Source: Fluviicoccus keumensis
GTDB lineage: Bacteria; Pseudomonadota; Gammaproteobacteria; Pseudomonadales; Moraxellaceae
DNA: 46,693 nt
Direction of reading: 5' to 3'
Assembly (NCBI RefSeq): GCF_004217445.1
Contig: NZ_SHKX01000002.1
Span: 1-46,693 of the forward strand
The position numbers were made by a program, and so were the translations under genes. Position 1 is the stretch's first letter. Every line of letters starts with the position of its first letter. This document shows positions 1-8,500 of this stretch, one piece after another. The notes under the pieces were generated by a model. It saw only the letters and a list, made by a program, of their open reading frames with translations, searched no databases and was not told the DNA's origin.

Positions 1-379
1 AGCGTCAGACACTCGATCTATAACCCGTCGGGGACGGCTATGGCCACTTTGCTTTCAGCGGCCTACTGTCAGGTGAATACCATCACTACACATATTTATC
101 ATGTAAATAAGTTCAACGCTCTCTAACTTAGCGTCAAGCGCGAAAAGCCCCCATCCAACGCCTTCACCAAAACCACCGAACCTAGTCAAACAGCAACCCG
201 CTTTCCCCCACAACCAGACATACGAACATTAGCAAAATCCCCCCGAATGTTCCGTTGTAACCACCCCCGTTCCAGACCTACACTATCCGCCTGCCAAGCG
301 CCGCCCCCCAGGGCGCGCGCCACGGATACCTTGCCCGCCGCCGTCCTACCGGCGACGGCAGCCCACGAGAGCCAAACCT
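1..379. other. Gene-free left edge upstream of DUF2797 gene
   Basis: I see no convincing reading frame in this stretch. It is more AT-rich than the neighbouring genes between about 60 and 240. Positions 4-12 read GTCAGACAC, the core of the inverted repeats that bracket the transposase at the other end of the window, so a piece of the same element family may begin here. A small hairpin (GCCGTC at 340-345 pairing with GACGGC at 354-359) lies just upstream of the first gene. Confidence 0.5.
255..284 (+). promoter_or_regulatory. Candidate sigma-70 promoter for the DUF2797-pepN pair
   Basis: TTGTAA (255-260) and TACACT (279-284) are separated by 18 bp, each matching four of six consensus positions. 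The site lies about 95 bp upstream of the DUF2797 start. It is a weak match found by eye. Confidence 0.3.
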
Positions 380-1207
380 ATGTTTTATCAGGGTATCCTG
401 AAAAAGATGCGCACCCGGGACCAGAATCCCGTCTGTTACGAACTGCCCGTCGGCGACTTCCTGGTGCCGTTGAACGACTACATCGGCCAGCCGGTGCGCC
501 TGCGCTACACCGGGCGCATTTTCTGTCTGAATTGCGGGGCCAAGACCAGCAAATCCTTCAGTCAGGGCTTCTGCTACAAGTGCTTCCGCAGTTCCGCCGC
601 CGCTGACATGTGCATCATGAAGCCGGAAACCTGCCATTTCCATCTGGGCACCTGCCGCGAGCCGGAATGGGCGCTGACGCATTGCTTCCAGCCGCATGTG
701 GTGTATCTGGCCAATTCTTCCGGCCTGAAAGTGGGCATTACCCGTGGCACGCAGGTACCGACGCGCTGGCTGGACCAGGGCGCGCGTCAGGCGTTGCCGA
801 TCATGGCGGTGAAAACCCGGCTGCAGGCCGGTCTGGCGGAAGTGATTTTCGCCAACCACATCAGCGACAAGACCGCCTGGCAGCGCTTGCTGAAGGAAGA
901 AGCGCCGGAGCTGGATCTGGCCTTGTTGCGCGACGAATTGCTGCTGCTGTGCGCGGATGAGTTGCGCGACTTGCAGGCCAAGTATCCGGGCGAACTGGAA
1001 ATCCTGACCGGGGAAAATGCCCGTGAGTTCAGTTACCCGGTGCAACAGTACCCGACCAAGGTGAAGGCCTTCAATCTGGACACCGATCCTGCCGTCAGCG
1101 GTAAGCTGATGGGCATCAAGGGCCAATACCTGATCCTGGATACCGGCGTTATCAATATTCGCAAATACGGCGGCTACGAAATTGAATTTGGAGAGAAAAA
1201 TGACTGA
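380..1207 (+). CDS. DUF2797 family Cys-rich protein
   Basis: A 275-residue protein of the DUF2797 family; its biochemical function is unknown to me. Near residues 49-90 it has a cluster of cysteines (CLNC, CYKC, then further Cys and His) that looks like a zinc-binding site. This is followed by a VYLANSSGLKVGITR stretch that resembles the start of a GIY-YIG nuclease fold. The start at 380 gives a normal family length, although no strong ribosome-binding site is visible. Its last 8 nt overlap the ATG of pepN, so the two are probably co-transcribed and translationally coupled. In Pseudomonas-type genomes the same family is found beside pepN, which supports the call. Family assignment is fairly firm; any role is open. 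Confidence 0.8.
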   Translation: MFYQGILKKMRTRDQNPVCYELPVGDFLVPLNDYIGQPVRLRYTGRIFCLNCGAKTSKSFSQGFCYKCFRSSAAADMCIMKPETCHFHLGTCREPEWALTHCFQPHVVYLANSSGLKVGITRGTQVPTRWLDQGARQALPIMAVKTRLQAGLAEVIFANHISDKTAWQRLLKEEAPELDLALLRDELLLLCADELRDLQAKYPGELEILTGENAREFSYPVQQYPTKVKAFNLDTDPAVSGKLMGIKGQYLILDTGVINIRKYGGYEIEFGEKND

Positions 1208-3833
1208 TCCGCGCACGGTGTTCCTGAAGGATTACCAGGCCCCGGCCTATGGCATTCCGCGTGTGCGGCTGCAGGTAGACATTCATGATGGCGTAACGCG
1301 GGTTACGGCCGGGCTGAATATGCGGCGCGCCGAAAGCACCCCCGTGGGGACGCCGCTGAAGCTGCACGGCGTCAACCTGACGCTGAAGGCGCTGGCCATT
1401 GACGGGGCCGAGCTGGAGGCGGATGCCTATACCGTGGCCGGTGAGGAACTGGTAATCCACGCCGTACCCGAGGCGGCGGACTTTGTGCTGCATACCGAAG
1501 TCGAGATTGATCCGGAGCACAATACCGCGCTGGAAGGCCTGTACCTGTCCAAGGGCATGTATTGCACGCAGTGCGAGCCGGAAGGATTCCGCAAGATCAC
1601 CTATTTCGTGGACCGCCCCGACAACATGGCGCTGTTCACCACCACCATTTCCGCCGACAAGAAGCGCTATCCGGTACTGCTGGCCAATGGGAATTGCACC
1701 ACCCGGGGTGACGCGGCGAATGGCCGTCATTTTGCGACCTGGGAAGACCCGTTCCCGAAGCCCAGTTACCTGTTCGCCCTGGTGGCGGGCAATCTGGCCT
1801 GTCTGGAGGACCATTTCGTTACCCGGTCCGGACGCAAGGTGACGCTGAAATTGTTTGCCGAACAGCACGATCTGCGGCAGTGCCATCACGCCATGGAGTC
1901 GCTGAAAGCTTCGATGCGTTGGGATGAAGAGCGTTATGGTCGTGAATACGATCTGGATATCTTCATGATTGTCGCCGTCAGCCATTTCAACATGGGCGCG
2001 ATGGAGAACAAGGGGCTGAACATCTTCAACACATCTTGCGTGCTGGCGCATCCGGAAACGACCACGGATCTGGGATTCCAGCGCGTGGAATCGGTGGTGG
2101 CGCATGAATATTTCCATAACTGGAGCGGCAACCGCGTCACCTGCCGCGACTGGTTCCAGCTCAGCCTGAAGGAAGGTTTCACCGTTTTCCGCGACCAGCA
2201 GTTCAGCGCCGACCAGCTGTCGGCCAGCGTGCAGCGCATTGAGGATGTGGCGGTGCTGCGCAACGCGCAGTTCGCCGAGGATGCCGGGCCGCTGGCGCAT
2301 CCGGTGCGTCCGGAGTCCTTCATCGAGATCAATAATTTCTACACTGCCACGGTTTACGAGAAGGGTGCGGAAATCGTGCGCATGCTGCACACCGTGCTGG
2401 GTGAAGCGGATTTCCGCAAGGGCACCGACCTGTACTTTGACCGTCATGACGGGCAGGGCGTGACCGTGGAGGATTTTGTGCAGGCGCTGGCCGATGCTTC
2501 CGGCCGTGACCTGTCGCCGTTCATGCAATGGTACCGCCAGCCGGGCACGCCGGTGCTGCATGTCAGCACGGCGCACGACGCCGTGGCGCAGACCTATACC
2601 CTGACCGTGCGCCAGTCGGTGCCCGCCAAGACCGGTTTCCCCGAGCCGAAACTGTTGCCGATTCCGGTGAAGCTGGCCCTGTTCGCACGGGATGGACAGC
2701 CCTTGCCGTTGCAACTGACCGGTGAAAGCGCGGCGGTTGGTGTTGAACGCGTGCTGATTGCCGATCAGGCTGAACAGCGTTGGGTCTTCACCGGGGTGAC
2801 GGAAGCGCCGGTGCCCAGCCTGCTGCGCGATTTCTCCGCGCCGGTGATTCTGGACTACGCCGCCGGTGACGAGGAGCTCTTGTTCCTGATGCGCCACGAC
2901 AACAACGGCTTCAACCGCTGGCTGTCGGCGCAGACGCTGTTCGAGCGCATGATGCTGGCGGTGATCGAGGGCGGTGCGGCGGAGTTGCCGGGTCTGGCGG
3001 CGGTGCTGGAGTCGCTGGCCGGTTTGCTGCCGGGGCTGGTGGAAACCGACCCGGAACTGGCGGCCAAGCTGTTGCAGTTGCCGACGGAGAACTATCTGGC
3101 GGACAAGGTTGGCGTGATTGACCCGCAACGCATCCACGATGTGCGACTGGGCTTGCAGAAGGCGATTGCCAAGCATTTGTCGGCGTTTTTCCAGAACCAG
3201 TATCTCAACGGACATGAGTCCTCTTACCAGTATTCCAGCGAGGCGATTGCCGCCCGCACCTGGCGCGACGTCAGTCTGCACTACGCCTTGCTGGGCACGC
3301 CGTCCTTTACCTTGCGTGATGCCGTTGGCGAGAATTATCGCAAGGCTCCGCACATGACCGAGCGCATGAGCGCGCTGCGGGCGCTGGTGCATCATGATGC
3401 GCCGCATGCGGCCGTTTGCCTGGCCGATTTCTTCGGTCGCTTTGCCAAGGAAGCACTGGTGATCGACAGCTGGTTTGCGGTGCAGGCCACCAATCCGCTG
3501 CGCGGTGTGGAGGAAGTCCGCCGCCTGACCGCGCATTCCGCCTTCACGCTGACCAATCCCAACCGGATGCGCTCGCTGCTGGCGCAGTTCGCCAACGCCA
3601 ACCCGGTGCAGTTCCATCGCGCCGATGGCGCCGGTTACCGGCTGATCGGGGAAAAGATTGCCGAACTGGATGCGTTGAATCCGCAGGTCGCCTCACGCTT
3701 GCTGGGGGCGTTCAGCCGCTGGAAACGGCTGGAGCCGGGTCGTCAGGCGCTGGCGCGGGAAGTGCTGCAGGGGCTGGCGGGCCGCGCCTTGTCCAATGAT
3801 ACGTCGGAAACCTTGGGCAGGTTGTTGGGCTGA
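1200..3833 (+). CDS. pepN: Aminopeptidase N (M1 zinc metallopeptidase)
   Basis: A cytosolic M1-family aminopeptidase that removes N-terminal residues from peptides and takes part in peptide turnover. The 877-residue product has the GAMEN exopeptidase motif (about residues 266-270), the zinc motif HEYFH (H302, H306) and the third zinc ligand Glu in LKEGF near residue 325. The C-terminal ERAP1-like helical region is complete, and overall length matches E. coli PepN (870). I chose the ATG at 1200 because GGAG at 1190-1193 sits six bases upstream; an in-frame TTG at 1182 would place the ribosome-binding site inside the gene. The start overlaps the end of the DUF2797 gene by 8 nt. A hairpin at 3845-3862 separates it from the convergent MscS gene. 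Confidence 0.96.
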   Translation: MTDPRTVFLKDYQAPAYGIPRVRLQVDIHDGVTRVTAGLNMRRAESTPVGTPLKLHGVNLTLKALAIDGAELEADAYTVAGEELVIHAVPEAADFVLHTEVEIDPEHNTALEGLYLSKGMYCTQCEPEGFRKITYFVDRPDNMALFTTTISADKKRYPVLLANGNCTTRGDAANGRHFATWEDPFPKPSYLFALVAGNLACLEDHFVTRSGRKVTLKLFAEQHDLRQCHHAMESLKASMRWDEERYGREYDLDIFMIVAVSHFNMGAMENKGLNIFNTSCVLAHPETTTDLGFQRVESVVAHEYFHNWSGNRVTCRDWFQLSLKEGFTVFRDQQFSADQLSASVQRIEDVAVLRNAQFAEDAGPLAHPVRPESFIEINNFYTATVYEKGAEIVRMLHTVLGEADFRKGTDLYFDRHDGQGVTVEDFVQALADASGRDLSPFMQWYRQPGTPVLHVSTAHDAVAQTYTLTVRQSVPAKTGFPEPKLLPIPVKLALFARDGQPLPLQLTGESAAVGVERVLIADQAEQRWVFTGVTEAPVPSLLRDFSAPVILDYAAGDEELLFLMRHDNNGFNRWLSAQTLFERMMLAVIEGGAAELPGLAAVLESLAGLLPGLVETDPELAAKLLQLPTENYLADKVGVIDPQRIHDVRLGLQKAIAKHLSAFFQNQYLNGHESSYQYSSEAIAARTWRDVSLHYALLGTPSFTLRDAVGENYRKAPHMTERMSALRALVHHDAPHAAVCLADFFGRFAKEALVIDSWFAVQATNPLRGVEEVRRLTAHSAFTLTNPNRMRSLLAQFANANPVQFHRADGAGYRLIGEKIAELDALNPQVASRLLGAFSRWKRLEPGRQALAREVLQGLAGRALSNDTSETLGRLLG

Positions 3834-3844
3834 GACAGCAGGGT

Positions 3845-3869
3845 GGGGAGCTTCGGCTCCCCGCGTGTT
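3845..3869. terminator. Hairpin terminator between convergent pepN and MscS genes
   Basis: GGGGAGC (3845-3851), a TTCG loop and GCTCCCC (3856-3862) form a perfect 7-bp stem with a very stable tetraloop. On the + strand it is followed by a moderately T-rich run (GTGTTTCATTT), so it should end the pepN transcript. On the minus strand there is no U-tract, so termination of the opposite transcript is less certain. Confidence 0.7.
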
Positions 3870-5399
3870 TCATTTGCCGTCCAGACGGAAGAAGCGGCGG
3901 ATACCGTCCAGGATTTTCGCCTGATGCTGGGCGTGATTGCCCGCGCCTTCCTTCACCGCCACCAGTTGCTGGTTGCGCTCCGTCAGGATCTTGGCCAGTT
4001 CCTCGGCCAGCTCCGGCCGTGAACGGATAATGGATTCAAAACTGGGCTTGTCGATGCGGTAGCACTCGACCTCGCTGCGCGCGATCACGGTGGCCCGGCG
4101 CGGCTCGCCGGTCAGCATGCCCATTTCCCCGAACACGCGTCCGGCGGGCAGGGTGGTCAGGAACCGCCGCTCGTGCTCGTTCACCTCGTACCAGATATCC
4201 ACTTCGCCGCTGACCAGCACATACAGCCAATGCGCCACCGCCCCCTGACGGGTGATGACGTCGCCCTTGGCGAACGGCGCCCAGGTCAGCGTATTGGCCA
4301 GGTGTTTCAGCTCTTCATCTTCCAGTGTCGAGAACAGCTCCATGCCGCGCAGCGCATGCACCCGCATCATGAGGTCGGCATTGCGTCGGCGCTCTTCCAG
4401 TTCGGCGGATTCGGCGGTCATGTTCACGTCCATCACCGGCGTGCCGATGACGAAACCGTGGCGTTGCAGGGCGGTAAAGATGTGGACGCGCACTGTGGAA
4501 TCGGTCGGGTCGTCGATGCGGGCGTCGGTCAGCCAGTAGCGGACGGCGTATTGCGCCAGGCCGTCCTTGAAATCCATCAGCACGCAATTGGGCAGGGGCT
4601 GGCGGCTGACCAGCGGAATCTCGGCGTCGGCGAGTGATCTTTCCACGGCATCAATCACATGTTGCGGCGGAATGCGGTTGGACAGCGAAAACCAGACCCA
4701 GCGCCGCCATTGCGGCACATCGTCGCTGCCGGTAATGGTGACCTTCGCCTTCATCAGCAGGCTGTTGGGCAGCACCACGATCTCGCCGTTGCGGGTGCGC
4801 ACGGCCGTATGCCGCCAATGCACTTCCGCCACCTGGCCGCTCAGGTCGTCCACCTTGATCCAGTCGCCGATGCTAAGCGAGTTGTCCAGTTGCAGCGCAA
4901 TGCCGCCCAGGATGTTGCCCAGCGTTTCCTGCATCGAAAACGCGATGATCCCGGTGATGACCGCCGAGGTAGTGACCAGTCCGGACAGATTCACCCCCGC
5001 CTGGCTCATCCGCACCATGCCCCAGGCGATATAGGCGAACACCAGGATCAGGTCTTCCAGAATGCGCGGCGGGGTGATGCGGATCAGCGGCAGGCCGACG
5101 CGGAACAGGGTCAGGCCGAACACGCGCAGCGCCAGCACGCCGACCAGCACTACCGCCATTTCATCCAGCACGCGCGCCGGCAGTTCCAGCCCCAGGAACC
5201 GGCAGACGCCGCCCGCCACGCCCAGCACCAGGCACAGGGAGGCGAAGATCAGCGAGTTCTTGAGGATGCCCCAACCTTCCGCCCGGAACTTGGCCAGCAA
5301 CAGCACCGAAATGGCAATCAGAATCAAGGCGTTGGCAAAATCGGCATGCCAGGAAGCGAGGAGGGCGTCACCAAAGCTGAGGGGCGATACGTCGGGCAT
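3870..5399 (-). CDS. MscS-family channel with C-terminal cyclic-nucleotide-binding domain
   Basis: A 509-residue inner-membrane protein. The N-terminal third holds several hydrophobic helices. The middle is an MscS beta-domain (stretch IGDWIKVDDLSGQVAEVHWR and following). The last 130 or so residues form a cyclic-nucleotide-binding domain with a phosphate-binding-cassette-like segment FGEMGMLTGEPRRATVIA. Such MscS-CNBD fusions (bCNG type) are thought to be gated or tuned by a nucleotide rather than by tension alone; which ligand this one binds cannot be told from sequence. The frame stays open to 5504, but the ATG at 5397-5399 gives a natural N-terminus and leaves room for the promoter at 5427-5455. 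It is monocistronic, divergent from the glutamate dehydrogenase gene and convergent with pepN. Confidence 0.9.
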   Translation of the reverse strand: MPDVSPLSFGDALLASWHADFANALILIAISVLLLAKFRAEGWGILKNSLIFASLCLVLGVAGGVCRFLGLELPARVLDEMAVVLVGVLALRVFGLTLFRVGLPLIRITPPRILEDLILVFAYIAWGMVRMSQAGVNLSGLVTTSAVITGIIAFSMQETLGNILGGIALQLDNSLSIGDWIKVDDLSGQVAEVHWRHTAVRTRNGEIVVLPNSLLMKAKVTITGSDDVPQWRRWVWFSLSNRIPPQHVIDAVERSLADAEIPLVSRQPLPNCVLMDFKDGLAQYAVRYWLTDARIDDPTDSTVRVHIFTALQRHGFVIGTPVMDVNMTAESAELEERRRNADLMMRVHALRGMELFSTLEDEELKHLANTLTWAPFAKGDVITRQGAVAHWLYVLVSGEVDIWYEVNEHERRFLTTLPAGRVFGEMGMLTGEPRRATVIARSEVECYRIDKPSFESIIRSRPELAEELAKILTERNQQLVAVKEGAGNHAQHQAKILDGIRRFFRLDGK

Positions 5400-5426
5400 G
5401 GTCGGGTCCGTTCTGGTTATCCGTTC

Positions 5427-5455
5427 ATTAAAGCAAAGCTTGCGCAAGTCCACAA
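5427..5455 (-). promoter_or_regulatory. Candidate promoter of the MscS-CNBD gene
   Basis: On the minus strand TTGTGG (5455-5450) and TTTAAT (5432-5427) are spaced by exactly 17 bp, 28 bp upstream of the chosen start codon. The -10 matches five of six consensus positions and the -35 three. Confidence 0.45.
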
Positions 5456-5550
5456 AGATAACCCGATTTTTCCCATGGAGTTGGGCTATATTTATCGGCA
5501 CCATTCGTCAGTCGTCATTCCGAAAACAACAACCGACAAGGAGCGGATTC

Positions 5551-8500
5551 ATGATCACCACCACCGAGGCCTGGCTGCAGCAAACCCGGCAGGCGTGCCT
5601 GGACGCCTGCGCCGTCGCCGGAAGTCCGGCCTTTCGGCAATTCGGGGAATTTGCCCTCAAGGCCCTGCTGGTGGATGAACTGCGCCGCTATACCCCCCAT
5701 TCCCTGAGCGCCTGCCTGCTGGATCTGTGGCGCTTTGCCGAGGAAGGGCGGCAGGAAGTCGAGGTGCGCGTTTTCAATCCGGACCTGACACAGGTGGGCT
5801 GGCGTCCCGATGGCACGGTCGTGGAAGTGGTGGCGCGGGAAATGCCCTTCCTGCTGAATACCCTGCGCATTGTGCTGCAGCACAGCGACTGCGAAATACA
5901 GACGCTGATGGACCTGAACCTGCCGCTGCGCCGCGACCGCTACAACCGCATCCAGTCCATCCCCGCGCCCGGCGACGCCCAGGCGGCCGAATACCGCACG
6001 CTGATCCATATCGAGCTGGCCGGACTGTATGAGGGTGACGACCTGACCGCGCTGGACGCCGACATCCGCAATTCGCTGGGCATGCTGCAAAAGGTGGTGG
6101 AAGCCTTTCCGCGCATGCAGACGCTATGCCGCGAGGCCGGTCAGCAGCTGATCGAAAACCTTCCCAATAGCGGCGATGAGTCGGTCAACCGCATGGAAAG
6201 CCACGCCTTCCTGCAATGGCTGATGCGCGGTCATTTCACCTTCGTGGCGGCGGTTCACGAAAAACCGGACGGCTCGTCCGAGCGCTGCGGCCTGGCGGCC
6301 TGGCCGGGCATGGAGCCGGACTGGCTGGTGGATCAGCCGATGCCGCGCGGTCACAAGGGCATTGTTTTCTCGAAGTCGCTGACGCGCTCGCCGATTCATC
6401 ATGACCGCCACGCCGATGTCATCATCCTGCTGATGCCGAACGGCGACGTTTACCGTTTCATGGGGTTGTACACCAGCCGCGTGCAGCAGCATGACCCGAT
6501 GACCATGCCGGTGTTGCGCCACAAGCTGTCCAGCCTGGACCTGACTTCCGGTCTGCGCAAGCTGAGCCATGAAGGCCGCAATTTCGACCGGCTGTTGCGC
6601 ACCCATCCCCGCGACGAATTGCTGCTGGCCTCCGATCAGGATCTGCTGAACGCCTTCCTGCCGATGGTGAAGCAGAAGTACGGCAACGAACTGCGCTTCA
6701 TCTGGCGTCAGGACCCGTGGAACCGCTTCGTATCGGTGTTCATCTATGTGCCGAAGCCGATCTACAACGATGTCTTTGTCAGTCGCACCGCCGAGTTCCT
6801 GCAAGCGCGCTTCAACGCCACCGACGTGGAAGTCACGCCTTTCATTTCCGAGCATCGCTGGATCCGCCTGCACATCCTGCTGGTATTCGCCCACCAGTCG
6901 CCGCCGCACATCAACATGGAGGAAACCGAGGCGGTGCTGAAGCGCCTGGCGCGCACCTGGGACGACGAGTTGTTGACGGTGCTGATGGCGAAATATCCGG
7001 CCGTATTGGCCAACCAGCTGTTCCGCCGCTACCAGATGGTTTTCCCGGACAGCTACAAGCAGGCTTACCGGCCGCAGGACGCCGCTATCGATATCGGTTG
7101 GCTGGAAACCCAGCGTCCGGATACGCCGCTGGCGGTGGAGGTCATTTCCGCCGATGGTCGCGCCGCCCGCTTCAAGCTTTTGCAGTGGCATCAGCAGTTG
7201 TCGCTGTCGCGGGTAATGCCCATTCTGGAAAGCTTCGGCCTGAAAGTGCTGAATGAGCAATCCTATGCGCTGTTGTTGCAGGACAGTTGCCTGTGGCTGC
7301 ATGACTTCCGCACCGAATTGCCCGAGGGCTTGCCCCGGGAGTTTGTGGCCCACGCCTTGTCTTGCGTGCGTGACGCCATGCAGGTGGTGTGGCGGGGCGA
7401 TGCCGAGGCGGATATCTTCAACCGGCTGGTGACCCTGGTTCCATGCCGCTGGCGGGAAGCCAACCTGTTCCGGGCGCTGTCGGCCTGGCTGCAACAGGCG
7501 GGATTCCCGTTGTCGCCGCGCGCGCAGGCGGAGGCGTTGACCCGCTATCCGCAGTTGGGCCGCATGCTGCTGGAGCTGTTCCACGCCCGCTTTGATCCTG
7601 CTGTCAATGGCGATCGGGCTATCCGCCAGGCCGAGGCCGTGGCGCGGCTGAATACCGCGTTGGCCGAAGTGGGTAATCCGTCGGATGACCGCATCCTGCG
7701 CCTGTTCATGAGCCTGTTGCTGGCCATGCAGCGCACCTCGTACTTCCAGCCGGACGCCCAGCGTGATCACCGCCTCAGCTTCAAGCTGGCTTCGCGTGAA
7801 ATCCAGGAGTTGCCCGAGCCGCGCCCGTGGCGGGAAATCTTTGTGCATGCGCCGGAGGTTTCCGGGGTGCACCTGCGCTTCGGTCCGGTGGCGCGGGGCG
7901 GCATCCGCTGGTCGGAGCGTCCGGAGGATTTCCGTACGGAGGTACTGGGGCTGGTGAAGGCGCAACAGGTCAAGAATGCGGTGATCGTGCCGGTCGGTTC
8001 GAAGGGCGGCTTTGTGGTGCGTGAGAGTTGTCCCGGCGATACCCGGCAGGCGCGTGGGGTCAATGCCTACCGCAGCTTTATCCGCGGACTGCTGGAGCTG
8101 ACCGACAACCGGGTCGAGGACAAGCTGACGCCACCCTTGGGCGTGGTCAGCCATGATCCCGACGACGCCTATCTGGTGGTAGCGGCCGACAAAGGCACGG
8201 CGTCCTTCTCGGATACGGCGAATGCGCTGTCGGCGGAATACGGCTTCTGGCTGGGCGATGCCTTCGCCTCCGGCGGCAGCAACGGCTATGACCATAAAAA
8301 GATGGGCATTACCGCCCGTGGCGCTTTTGTCGCCCTGAACCTGCTGGCGCAGCAATGCGGCATCGACATACGCACGGACAGCTGGACCATGGCCGGTATC
8401 GGCAGTATGAGCGGCGACGTGTTTGGCAATGGCTTGCTGCTGTCGCGTACGGTCCGGCTGGTGGCGGCCTTCAGTCACAGTCATGTTTTCCTTGATCCGA

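Noticed and set aside
1152..3617. An 821-codon minus-strand frame opposite pepN, and an 815-codon + frame opposite the RND gene (33099-35546)
   Set aside because: Both are shadow frames with no family resemblance and unlikely composition.
5062..5550. Long N-terminal extension of the glutamate dehydrogenase
   Set aside because: It is antisense to the MscS gene, Ser/Arg-rich, and the ATG at 5551 has a strong ribosome-binding site.
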